From contig DATDAH010000049.1 in NCBI GenBank assembly GCA_036525535.1, forward strand, positions 1-27,403: a DNA stretch of 27,403 nucleotides, read 5' to 3'. The stretch comes from DATDAH01 sp036525535. GTDB lineage: Bacteria > Actinomycetota > Acidimicrobiia > Acidimicrobiales > DATDAH01. The notes under the pieces are model-generated. The model was not told where the DNA came from and searched no databases. It was given only the letters and a program-made list of their open reading frames with translations. Positions 1 to 6,142 of the stretch are shown here, in pieces (position 1 is the first letter of the stretch; each line of letters begins with the position of its first letter). A program made the position numbers and the translations under genes.

Positions 1-708
1 CACGACGTCGAACGGGTGCCGGGCGTGGACGAGGCGGGAGAGGCCGGCCCGGTTGCGGACGAGGACGGGCACGTCGGTGCCGTCGACCAGCAGCGGCTCG
101 CCCGGGCCCCGCAGGTCCCGCTCCGAGAACGGCGCCCCCTCCTTGAGCTGACCCCGGCTCGACAGGTAGCGCTCGGGGAAGCGGACGTGGCCGCCGGCCT
201 CGAACACCAGCACGTCGAGGCGGTCCCCGCCGAGGACCCAACGGTGGGTCGTCCCTCGGGGGACGACGACGTAGTCGCCACTGGTCACGCTGAGGGCACC
301 GAAGCTGGTCTCCAGCGTGGCCTCGCCGTCGTGGATGTAGACCAGCTCGTCGCCGATGGCGTTCCGGTAGAGGTCGCTGTCCTCGGTGGCCGCGGCCCAG
401 CAGAGGACGACGTCCGGGTTGCCGAGGACGGGCTGACGACCGAAGACCACGTCGCGGCCTGCCGGCAGCCCGCCGGTGCGGATGTGGCGTGGGGTCAGCG
501 GCAGGTCGGCGGAGAAGTCGGCGCCGGAGGGCTCGTCCACCACCTCGATGGCACGCAGGGCGCTGGGCGAATGCCGATGGTAGAGCAGGGAAGACTCCTC
601 GGCGAAGCCCTCCTGGCCCATCAGCTCCTCACTCCGTCGCCCCTCGTCGGACGAGGCGACCGTGTGGCGCTTGCGGGGCACCTCACCGACCGACCGGTAG
701 TAGGGCAT
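1..708 (-). CDS. hmgA: Homogentisate 1,2-dioxygenase, N-terminal part (cut by window edge)
   Basis: The reading frame starts at the ATG complementary to 706-708 and stays open for 236 codons to base 1, so the C-terminal part lies outside the window. The product opens homogentisate to maleylacetoacetate in tyrosine/phenylalanine breakdown. Seen: the N-terminus MPYYRSVGEVPRKRHT, then ELMGQEGF near residue 29, SLLYHRH near 40, and a cupin-like stretch with GDELVYIHDGEA and VPRGTTHRW, all typical of actinobacterial HGD. Bacterial homologues are about 380-400 residues. The iron ligands lie in the missing C-terminal half and cannot be checked here. A TAGGAA hexamer (720-715, minus) ends six bases before the ATG, which supports this start on a leaderless transcript. 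Fumarylacetoacetase lies just upstream, which agrees with the assignment. Confidence 0.9.
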   Translation of the reverse strand, partial: MPYYRSVGEVPRKRHTVASSDEGRRSEELMGQEGFAEESSLLYHRHSPSALRAIEVVDEPSGADFSADLPLTPRHIRTGGLPAGRDVVFGRQPVLGNPDVVLCWAAATEDSDLYRNAIGDELVYIHDGEATLETSFGALSVTSGDYVVVPRGTTHRWVLGGDRLDVLVFEAGGHVRFPERYLSSRGQLKEGAPFSERDLRGPGEPLLVDGTDVPVLVRNRAGLSRLVHARHPFDVV

Positions 709-714
709 GGCGGT

Positions 715-720
715 TTCCTA
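715..720 (-). promoter_or_regulatory. Putative -10 box for hmgA (leaderless)
   Basis: On the minus strand TAGGAA is followed by six bases and the hmgA ATG. No Shine-Dalgarno sequence is visible. This would let hmgA be transcribed on its own even if the hairpin at 736-781 stops transcription coming from the fumarylacetoacetase gene. No clear -35 was found. Confidence 0.35.
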
Positions 721-735
721 CCCCAACCCTCTCGC

Positions 736-781
736 TCTGGCACCTGATTCGGCTCCCAGCGGAGCCGAATCAGCGGCCAGA
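736..781. terminator. Intergenic hairpin between fumarylacetoacetase gene and hmgA; member of a repeated palindrome
   Basis: CTGATTCGGCTC (744-755) and GAGCCGAATCAG (762-773) form a perfect 12-bp stem with a 6-base loop. An outer helix TCTGGC/GCCAGA (736-741 with 776-781) extends it after a 2x2 internal loop. It lies directly after the fumarylacetoacetase stop codon (minus direction) and has no T-tract. Its arms resemble those of the hairpin at 7211-7266. It could be a terminator, an mRNA-stabilising hairpin or a small dispersed repeat. Confidence 0.55.
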
Positions 782-788
782 CGGGGCG

Positions 789-2033
789 TCATCGGGCGGC
801 GACGATCGTGCCGGACAAGGGGCCGAAGCCGACGCGGTCGGCGCCGTCGCCGGCCCAGCCGTCGAGGACGACCTGGTCGCCGTCGGCCAGGAACGAGCGC
901 TCCTCCCCCGTCGGGAGCGTGAAGGGCTCGGCCCCCCGCCAGGTCCGCTCGATGAGCGAGCCGGCCTGCGTCATGTGGTCCGGGCCGGAGATGGTGCCGC
1001 TGGCCAGAAGGTCGCCGGGGCGCACGGTGGCCCCGTTGACCGTGCAGTGAGCCAGTTGCTGGGCCGGCGTCCAGTAGAGGGACGGGGCCAGGTCGACCTC
1101 GCCCACCCGGAACGGCTCGCCCCCCTCGTCCCGCATCTGGGCGCTGGTCAGGTCGACGGTCAGGTGCAGGTCGGGCACGGCGGGATCGCCCCGGAGGTAC
1201 GACAGCGGCGGGGGGTCCTGCTCGCCGGCCAGCCCGACGACCCGGTGGGGTGCCAATGCATCCACGGTCACGACCCATGGTGACACCGACGTGGCGAACG
1301 ACTTGCCCAGAAACGGACCCAGCGGCTGGTACTCCCACGCCTGGATGTCCCGCGCCGACCAGTCGTTGACGAGGACGAAGCCGAAGAGGTGCGTGTCGGC
1401 CTCGCCCACCGGGATGGGCTCGCCCGGCGCGTTGGCCACACCGACGATCGCGCCCAGCTCCACCTCGATGTCGAGCTGGGCCGAGGGGGCCAAGACCGGG
1501 GTGCCGTCGACGAGCACCTGCCCGGACGGGCGCCCGATCTCGCCGCCACCGACGACGATCGTCCCCGACCGCCCGTGGTAGGCGACCGGGAGCTGACGCC
1601 AGTTCGGCTGCAGGGGCTCGCCGTCCGGCCGCAGGATGCGGCCGAGGTTGGTCGCGTGGTGGAGCCCGGCGTAGCCGTCGACGTAGTCGCCCACGGTGAC
1701 CGGCAGCTCCATGGCCAGCGTCGCCCGGTCGACCATCGTCTTGGCCAGACGTCCGGGCTCGTCGGCCAGCACCTGGCCGACTTCCTCCCGCAGTCCTCGC
1801 CAGGTCGTCGGCCCGGCGGCCAGCAGGCCGTCCAGCCGGCAGCCCTCGACGACTGTCGGGTCGACGTCGAGCAGCCCGAAGCCGGCCGCGGCCGCCACGT
1901 CGACGGCGTGGTCGCCGATGGCGACGTGGACCCGGCCGCCGGACACGCCGAACGGCAGGTTGCCCAGGGTGAACGGCGAGCCGTCGGGCACCGGGACACC
2001 GTTGCTCAGGTCGACGGCCACCCGCTCAGACAC
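789..2033 (-). CDS. fahA: Fumarylacetoacetase
   Basis: A 414-residue enzyme hydrolysing fumarylacetoacetate to fumarate and acetoacetate, the last step of the homogentisate pathway. The N-terminal SH3-like domain is followed by the FAH fold. Seen: D119 and H126 in DYVDGYAGLHHATNLG match the calcium ligand and catalytic histidine of mammalian FAH; PNWRQLPVAYHGR follows; ELGAIVG and VLVNDWSARDIQAWEY carry the other metal-binding acids; and GPFLGKSFATSVSPWVV is near-diagnostic. The start is a GTG (2033-2031) overlapping the end of the upstream SRPBCC gene by eight bases, indicating translational coupling. The length and motif set are complete, with no sign of damage. A hairpin separates it from hmgA. 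Confidence 0.95.
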   Translation of the reverse strand: MSERVAVDLSNGVPVPDGSPFTLGNLPFGVSGGRVHVAIGDHAVDVAAAAGFGLLDVDPTVVEGCRLDGLLAAGPTTWRGLREEVGQVLADEPGRLAKTMVDRATLAMELPVTVGDYVDGYAGLHHATNLGRILRPDGEPLQPNWRQLPVAYHGRSGTIVVGGGEIGRPSGQVLVDGTPVLAPSAQLDIEVELGAIVGVANAPGEPIPVGEADTHLFGFVLVNDWSARDIQAWEYQPLGPFLGKSFATSVSPWVVTVDALAPHRVVGLAGEQDPPPLSYLRGDPAVPDLHLTVDLTSAQMRDEGGEPFRVGEVDLAPSLYWTPAQQLAHCTVNGATVRPGDLLASGTISGPDHMTQAGSLIERTWRGAEPFTLPTGEERSFLADGDQVVLDGWAGDGADRVGFGPLSGTIVAAR

Positions 2034-2565
2034 CCTGCAGGATCGTCTTCAGCTGGTTCAGGTCCTTGTTGTTGGCGCGCCGAATCGCGCCGACCATGAT
2101 CGGCGCCACCAGCTTGAAGAAGCCGGTGGGCTCGCCCCGGTTGCGCAGGGTCATGCGGGTGTACCCCTCGGCGGTGGACACCCACGTGTAGGTCGTCTCC
2201 ATCGGGAACGGCCCCTCGGCGGTGCGCATGACCAGCCGCTCCTCGGGCACCAGCTCCACGATCTCGTATGTGTACGTCAGCTGCCGGCCCATGAAGCGGG
2301 CGACGAAGGCCACCCGGGAGCCGACCCGCAGCGGCGGGTCGGTCTCCCATGTGGCCGACTCGATGTTGTCGTACCACGCGGGGGCGTTGGTCGGGTCGGC
2401 CGCATAGGCCGACACCTCGGCCACGGGTCGGGTGATGACCGTCTCGGTCTCGACGTCGATGGCGATGCCCCCACCGTACGCCGGGACCCTCAGCCGTAGT
2501 CGGGGATCTGCTGGACCGCCCAGCCGTTGCCGTCGGGGTCGGCGAACCAGACGAAGCGACCCCAA
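2026..2565 (-). CDS. SRPBCC family protein (start uncertain)
   Basis: The recognisable product begins near VETETVITRPVAEVSAYAADP and continues with NAPAWYDNIESATWETDPP, a polyketide-cyclase/START-like ligand-binding fold of about 145 residues. The function is unknown; such proteins bind or transform hydrophobic ligands. The only ATG/GTG/TTG in frame is the ATG at 2565, which would overlap the VOC gene by 76 bases and add an arginine-rich, unlikely N-terminus. Family similarity instead suggests starting at an ATC (2466-2464, preceded by GGTGGGGG) or at a CTG (2493-2491) that overlaps the VOC stop as CTGA. The real start is therefore probably non-ATG/GTG/TTG. It overlaps fahA by eight bases, so it is cotranscribed with homogentisate-pathway genes, but a role there is only inferred. 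Confidence 0.65.
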   Translation of the reverse strand: MGSLRLVRRPRRQRLGGPADPRLRLRVPAYGGGIAIDVETETVITRPVAEVSAYAADPTNAPAWYDNIESATWETDPPLRVGSRVAFVARFMGRQLTYTYEIVELVPEERLVMRTAEGPFPMETTYTWVSTAEGYTRMTLRNRGEPTGFFKLVAPIMVGAIRRANNKDLNQLKTILQGV

Positions 2566-2858
2566 TCGAAGTCCTCGATGCCCTTGACCTCGATGCCGCG
2601 GCCCTCGAGCTCGGCCTTGGCCGATTCGATGTCGTCGACGACCAGCTGGAGGCCCTGGACCGAGCCCGGCTCGGCCTCGCTGACGCCGAGGCCGAAGGCG
2701 ATCGAGCAGGCCGAGCCCGGCGGGGTCACCTGCACGAAGCGCATCTCCTCGCTCACGACGTGGTCATGGTCGACGGTGAAGCCGACCTGCTCGTAGAACG
2801 CCTTGGCCCGGTCCACGTCGGCCACCGGGATCGCCACCAGCTCCAGTCGGAAGTCCAT
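2490..2858 (-). CDS. VOC (glyoxalase/bleomycin-resistance fold) family protein
   Basis: A single-domain VOC protein of 122 residues, MDFRLELVAIPVADVDRAKAF onward with the C-terminal FVWFADPDGNGWAVQQIP typical of the superfamily. The ATG at 2858 was preferred over upstream in-frame starts (2921, 2897) because AGGAG lies about eight bases before it and the domain starts there. Members include dioxygenases, isomerases and binding proteins; the substrate cannot be predicted. It is the first gene of a minus-strand run leading into the SRPBCC, fumarylacetoacetase and homogentisate dioxygenase genes. It is far too short to be 4-hydroxyphenylpyruvate dioxygenase, although that enzyme shares the fold. 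Confidence 0.8.
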   Translation of the reverse strand: MDFRLELVAIPVADVDRAKAFYEQVGFTVDHDHVVSEEMRFVQVTPPGSACSIAFGLGVSEAEPGSVQGLQLVVDDIESAKAELEGRGIEVKGIEDFDWGRFVWFADPDGNGWAVQQIPDYG

Positions 2859-2923
2859 CGTCTGGCTCCTCTCGTCGTCGTCCTCGGGCCCGTCCATCGA
2901 GCCCCAGGGAGAGCGTCTCATCC

Positions 2924-2948
2924 CTTGCGGACAGATCCTGGCCGCAAG
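2924..2948. promoter_or_regulatory. Inverted repeat in divergent intergenic region
   Basis: CTTGCGG (2924-2930) and CCGCAAG (2942-2948) are a perfect 7-bp inverted repeat with an 11-base spacer, in the 135-bp gap between the minus-strand VOC gene and the plus-strand FAH-fold gene. The position suits a regulator-binding site, but no regulator is encoded next to it. Confidence 0.3.
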
Positions 2949-2973
2949 ACCGGAACCTCAGGGAGGATCCGGT
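2949..2973. promoter_or_regulatory. Long near-perfect palindrome, candidate operator
   Basis: ACCGGA-A-CCTC, a 3-base centre AGG, then GAGG-A-TCCGGT form a palindrome with ten of eleven paired positions. It ends six bases before the CATACT hexamer assigned as the -10 box of the FAH-fold gene, so it would cover the -35 region. Operator is the simplest reading; a hairpin in an upstream transcript is the alternative. Confidence 0.45.
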
Positions 2974-2978
2974 GGGGT

Positions 2979-2984
2979 CATACT
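2979..2984 (+). promoter_or_regulatory. Putative -10 box (CATACT), leaderless start
   Basis: CATACT ends nine bases before the ATG at 2994 and there is no Shine-Dalgarno sequence in between, so transcription would begin at or next to the start codon. Confidence 0.4.
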
Positions 2985-2993
2985 TGTCGACCG

Positions 2994-3818
2994 ATGAAGC
3001 TGGCGACGATCCGCGACGGTGATCGCACCCAGGCCGTGCGCATCGACGGTGACGAGGCCGTCGAGCTCGACGCCGCCGACGTGGGCCAGGTCCTGCGCCG
3101 GGACGACTGGGCGGACTGGGCGGGGGCACGGGACGGGGCTCGCCGGCCCATCGCCGAGCTGGACTACGCGCCGCTGATCGTCGCCCCCGACAAGATCGTC
3201 TGCTGCGGCCTCAACTACCGCACGCACATCCTCGAGTTCACACGCGAGCTGCCGTCCTACCCGACGCTCTTCGCCAAGTACCGCTCGACCCTGACCGGGG
3301 CCAACGACGACATCGAGTTGCCGGCCGTCACCGAGGTCGTCGACTGGGAGGTCGAGCTGGCGGTCATCATCGGCAAGCAGGGCCGCGGCATCGCCGAGGC
3401 CGACGCCGCCGCCCACATCGCCGGCTACGCCGTGCTCAACGACGTGTCGATGCGGGAGTACCAGAACCGCACCCTGCAGTGGCTGCAGGGCAAGTGCTTC
3501 GAGGCCACCACCCCGCTCGGACCGTGGCTGGTCACGAGCGACGAGTCACCCGGGCCGAGCCGGGAGGTCGTCTGCGAGGTGGACGGCGAGGTCAAGCAGA
3601 AGGCCGACACCAGCGATCTGCTCTTCGGCCCCGAGCACCTCGTGTCCTACCTCTCCGACATCATCACGCTGGAGCCCGGCGACGTGATCGCCACCGGCAC
3701 CCCGGGCGGTGTCGGCTTCGCCCGGGACCCTCAAGAGGGCCTCGTCGACGGCAGCGTCATGGTCACCAGGATCGAAGGTCTCGGCGAGTGCCGCAACGTC
3801 TTCAAGGCGCCCGGCTGA
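2994..3818 (+). CDS. Fumarylacetoacetate hydrolase family protein (FAHD/HpcE-like)
   Basis: A 274-residue FAH-fold enzyme distinct from true fumarylacetoacetase. Seen: GLNYRTHILEF near residue 72, YPTLFAKYRSTLTG, VDWEVELAVIIG with the two acidic metal ligands, GYAVLNDVSMREYQNR with the third, QGKCFEATTPLGPWLV, and the C-terminal PGDVIATGTPGGVGFAR. Members act as acylpyruvases, oxaloacetate decarboxylases or 2-hydroxyhepta-2,4-dienedioate isomerases/decarboxylases in meta-cleavage pathways; the substrate is not determined here. The frame is open further upstream, but the start was placed at ATG 2994 because the conserved N-terminus begins there and a -10-like box lies nine bases before it. It faces away from the homogentisate cluster and may share control with it through the palindromes at 2924-2973. 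Confidence 0.88.
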   Translation: MKLATIRDGDRTQAVRIDGDEAVELDAADVGQVLRRDDWADWAGARDGARRPIAELDYAPLIVAPDKIVCCGLNYRTHILEFTRELPSYPTLFAKYRSTLTGANDDIELPAVTEVVDWEVELAVIIGKQGRGIAEADAAAHIAGYAVLNDVSMREYQNRTLQWLQGKCFEATTPLGPWLVTSDESPGPSREVVCEVDGEVKQKADTSDLLFGPEHLVSYLSDIITLEPGDVIATGTPGGVGFARDPQEGLVDGSVMVTRIEGLGECRNVFKAPG

Positions 3819-3832
3819 CCCGATTCGGGCGC
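3807..3832 (+). terminator. Hairpin over the stop codon of the FAH-fold gene
   Basis: GCGCCCG (3807-3813) and CGGGCGC (3826-3832) form a 7-bp stem with a 12-base loop containing the TGA. There is no T-tract. A second small stem CGCCC/GGGCG (3834-3838 with 3843-3847) follows. A weak terminator or attenuator before the hydrolase gene is possible. Confidence 0.35.
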
Positions 3833-3848
3833 TCGCCCTCGCGGGCGC

Positions 3849-3854
3849 TACAAA
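3849..3854 (+). promoter_or_regulatory. Putative -10 box (TACAAA) for alpha/beta hydrolase
   Basis: TACAAA ends six bases before the GTG at 3861; there is no Shine-Dalgarno sequence. The spacing matches the other presumed leaderless genes in the window. Confidence 0.35.
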
Positions 3855-3860
3855 CACCCG

Positions 3861-4718
3861 GTGGCGAGCAACCCCGAACCGGCTTTCCGGGTGGACTCGA
3901 GCCGAGGCGTCTCGGTCGCCGTCCACGACCTCGGTGGCGACGGCGACCCGCTCCTCGTCGCCCACGCCAACGGGTTCTGCGGCGGGGCCTACGGCCCGCT
4001 GGCCCGGGAGCTGGCCCCGCACCGTCACGGGTGGGCCCTCGACTTCCGGGGACAGGGCCAGTCGACGCCGCCGGAGGACTTGGACTTCGACTGGGCCGGC
4101 CTCGCCGACGACGTACTCGCCGTGGTCGACGCGCTGGGCGGTGGGCCGATCGACGTGATCGGGCACTCGATGGGCGGAGCTGGGCTGCTGCGGGCCGAGG
4201 TCCACCGCCCCGGCACCATCCGCCGCGCCTATCTCTACGAGCCGATCGTGTTCCCGGTCGGACAGGGCCACGAGAGTGCCGGTGGCAACGTCATGGCCGA
4301 CGGCGCCCGCCGCCGCCGGGAGACCTTCCCGTCAAGGGCCCAGGCCGTCTGGTCCTATGCCCGTCGACCGCCGCTCGGGTACCTGCGGGCCGACGCCCTG
4401 GGCGCCTACGTCGAGCACGGTTTCGAGGAGCTGGAGGACGGCACTGCCCGGCTGCGCTGCCGGGGGGAGCACGAGGCCCGGATGTTCGAAGCCAGCGGGA
4501 CCATCACCACCGACGATGCCGAGGCGGTCACCGTGCCGGTCACGGTGGCGGTGGGAGCCCTGGAGGAAGGCTGGGGTGGGCCCGCCCAGTTCGCCCCCGC
4601 CGTGGCCGAGGCGCTGCCCAACGGCCGGCTCAGCCCCCACCCGCTCCTCGGGCACTTCGGCCCCTTGGAGAACCCGCCCGTGATCGCCGCCGACGTCATG
4701 GCCGCGATCGAACCCTGA
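3861..4718 (+). CDS. Alpha/beta hydrolase
   Basis: A 285-residue alpha/beta-hydrolase-fold protein. Seen: HANGFCGGAY (35-44) as oxyanion-hole loop, DFRGQGQS near 61-68, nucleophile elbow GHSMGGA with Ser103, and the C-terminal LLGHFGPLE with candidate catalytic His265. The acid residue cannot be placed with certainty. The length is ordinary for the family, whose members cleave esters, lactones, C-C bonds or epoxides; the exact reaction is unknown. The GTG start at 3861 is chosen because the fold begins soon after and a -10-like TACAAA precedes it. It lies 42 bases after an FAH-fold enzyme, so the two could act in one ring-cleavage route, though each seems able to have its own promoter. Confidence 0.85.
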   Translation: MASNPEPAFRVDSSRGVSVAVHDLGGDGDPLLVAHANGFCGGAYGPLARELAPHRHGWALDFRGQGQSTPPEDLDFDWAGLADDVLAVVDALGGGPIDVIGHSMGGAGLLRAEVHRPGTIRRAYLYEPIVFPVGQGHESAGGNVMADGARRRRETFPSRAQAVWSYARRPPLGYLRADALGAYVEHGFEELEDGTARLRCRGEHEARMFEASGTITTDDAEAVTVPVTVAVGALEEGWGGPAQFAPAVAEALPNGRLSPHPLLGHFGPLENPPVIAADVMAAIEP

Positions 4719-4724
4719 GATTTC

Positions 4725-4753
4725 TTTACAGGTGTCTAGACATGTGATGCACT
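4725..4753 (+). promoter_or_regulatory. Promoter with palindromic operator for methyltransferase-TetR-Rieske operon
   Basis: TTTACA (4725-4730), a 17-base spacer and TGCACT (4748-4753) make a plausible promoter, with seven bases between the -10 and the GTG start at 4761. The spacer holds the perfect palindrome TGTCTAGACA (4733-4742), flanked by CA at 4729-4730 and TG at 4745-4746, giving CA-N2-TGTCTAGACA-N2-TG. A site between -35 and -10 suits repression by the TetR protein encoded by the second gene of the operon. The binding partner is inferred. Confidence 0.5.
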
Positions 4754-4760
4754 GGGGGCC

Positions 4761-5552
4761 GTGACCGAGGCCGAGTCGTACCGGATCAACGAGGACGACG
4801 AGCAGGTCCGGCTCGAGCAGGCCCGCCTGCTGACCCTCGCCCGGGTGATCGACCCCGCGACCAGAGCCGTGCTGGAGCCGCTCGTCCAGCCCGGCTGGCA
4901 CTGCTGTGACGTCGGCTCGGGCGCGGGCACGGTGGTCGCCTGGCTGGCCGGCCGGGTCGGCGAGACGGGACGGGTCGTGTCGCTGGACGTCGACACCCGC
5001 TTCCAGCCGCCGTCCTTCGAGACGGTCGAGGTGCGCCAGACCGATGTGACGGTCGAGCCCATCGGCGAGGCCGAGTTCGACCTCGTCCACGCCCGGGGCG
5101 TCCTGCAGCACCTGGTCCAGCGGGACGCCGTGTTGGCGGAGATGGTCGCGGCGACCAAGCCCGGTGGCTGGGTGGTGGCCACCGACACCGACTGGATCCA
5201 GTTCGACGCCCAGGCCATCCCCGACCCGTTCGCCACGCTCTCGTCGACGCTGCGGGGCCATTCGGTCCAGCAGCACGGGTATGACGGCACCTGGGGCCGG
5301 CGCCTCGTCCCCGCCTTCCTGGCCCTCGGCCTGACCGACGTGGACGCCTCCGGCCACACCTGGACCATGCACGGCGGCACCGACTCGGCCGAGTGGTACG
5401 TCGGCGCCCTCGACCGGGCCCTGCCGGTGCTCCCCCGGGAGATCTTCCCGGACGGCTTCGTGCCCGAGGACGCCATCGCCCAGGCCCGGGAGCCGGACTT
5501 TGCGATCCTGTCGCCGATGTCGGTGACCTGCCTCGGGCGGAAGCCGGCATGA
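4761..5552 (+). CDS. Class I SAM-dependent methyltransferase
   Basis: A 263-residue Rossmann-fold methyltransferase. Motif I DVGSGAGTV starts at residue 50; the acidic end of strand 2 is in VVSLDVDTRF near 73-82; motif II/III regions FDLVHARGVLQHL and KPGGWVV follow, as in UbiE/Methyltransf_11 enzymes. It would methylate a small molecule; which one is unknown. The GTG start at 4761 is the first in frame after the promoter, since the earlier ATG at 4747 runs into a stop at once. It overlaps the TetR gene as ATGA (5549-5552) and is the first gene of a three-gene coupled operon. Confidence 0.85.
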   Translation: MTEAESYRINEDDEQVRLEQARLLTLARVIDPATRAVLEPLVQPGWHCCDVGSGAGTVVAWLAGRVGETGRVVSLDVDTRFQPPSFETVEVRQTDVTVEPIGEAEFDLVHARGVLQHLVQRDAVLAEMVAATKPGGWVVATDTDWIQFDAQAIPDPFATLSSTLRGHSVQQHGYDGTWGRRLVPAFLALGLTDVDASGHTWTMHGGTDSAEWYVGALDRALPVLPREIFPDGFVPEDAIAQAREPDFAILSPMSVTCLGRKPA

Positions 5553-6142
5553 CCGTCGCCGAAGCCGCCGTCATCACCCGCCCGCTGTCCCGCACCCAGG
5601 CCGCGACCCGGCGCAAGCTCCTCGATGCCGCCCGCGACTTGGCCGCGACCGACGGCTACGACGGGGTCACCGTGCGCACGGTCGCCGCCGCGGCAGGCGT
5701 GTCGGCCCCGACCGCCTACCAGTACTTCTCCTCCAAGGACCATCTGCTGGTCGACGTGCTCGTGGAGCTGGTCGGGACCACGACCGTCTCGCTGGCCGAC
5801 CGTCCCGTCGGGGGCGACACGCTCGCCGACCGGGCGTCGGCCACCCTCCGCCGGGCCGTGGCCAACGTGGCCCGCGCCCCCGAGCTCTACGTCGCCCTGA
5901 CCCGGGCCTACCTGACCGGCGGCCCCGACGTGGCCCACGCCCGGGACGCGATGGAGGGCTCGACCCGGCGCTGGACCGCGCTGGCGCTGGCGGGCACGGA
6001 GGTCGACCCGGACCTCCAGGACGTGCTCGAGAGCCTCCTCTTCGCCCACATGGTCGGCCTGGTCACCGGCCGCCGCGCCCCCCACACCCTGGCCGACGAC
6101 CTCGAGCGGGCCGTCCGCACCGTCCTGGAGGCCCGACCGTGA
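5549..6142 (+). CDS. TetR/AcrR family transcriptional regulator
   Basis: A 197-residue regulator. The N-terminal helix-turn-helix runs from about residue 20 to 67, with TVRTVAAAAGVSAPTAYQYF (41-60) and SSKDHLL after it, the standard TetR DNA-binding signature. The C-terminal helical ligand domain is of normal length. The start ATG at 5549 overlaps the methyltransferase stop by four bases; an upstream open frame was rejected because it only shadows the methyltransferase. Its stop overlaps the Rieske GTG start (6139), so all three proteins are translationally coupled. Being inside the operon, it probably autoregulates it through the TGTCTAGACA palindrome at 4733-4742. Confidence 0.9.
   Translation: MTVAEAAVITRPLSRTQAATRRKLLDAARDLAATDGYDGVTVRTVAAAAGVSAPTAYQYFSSKDHLLVDVLVELVGTTTVSLADRPVGGDTLADRASATLRRAVANVARAPELYVALTRAYLTGGPDVAHARDAMEGSTRRWTALALAGTEVDPDLQDVLESLLFAHMVGLVTGRRAPHTLADDLERAVRTVLEARP

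Noticed and set aside
16..747. Plus-strand open frame over the homogentisate dioxygenase gene
   Set aside because: The minus strand encodes a clear, edge-truncated HmgA; the plus frame is its shadow.
3479..4747. Plus-strand open frame of 422 codons bridging the FAH-fold and hydrolase genes
   Set aside because: Extremely Arg-rich, crosses two real genes in another frame, no motif.
4747..4764. ATG at 4747 as methyltransferase start
   Set aside because: The frame from this ATG hits TGA after five codons; GTG 4761 opens the methyltransferase frame.
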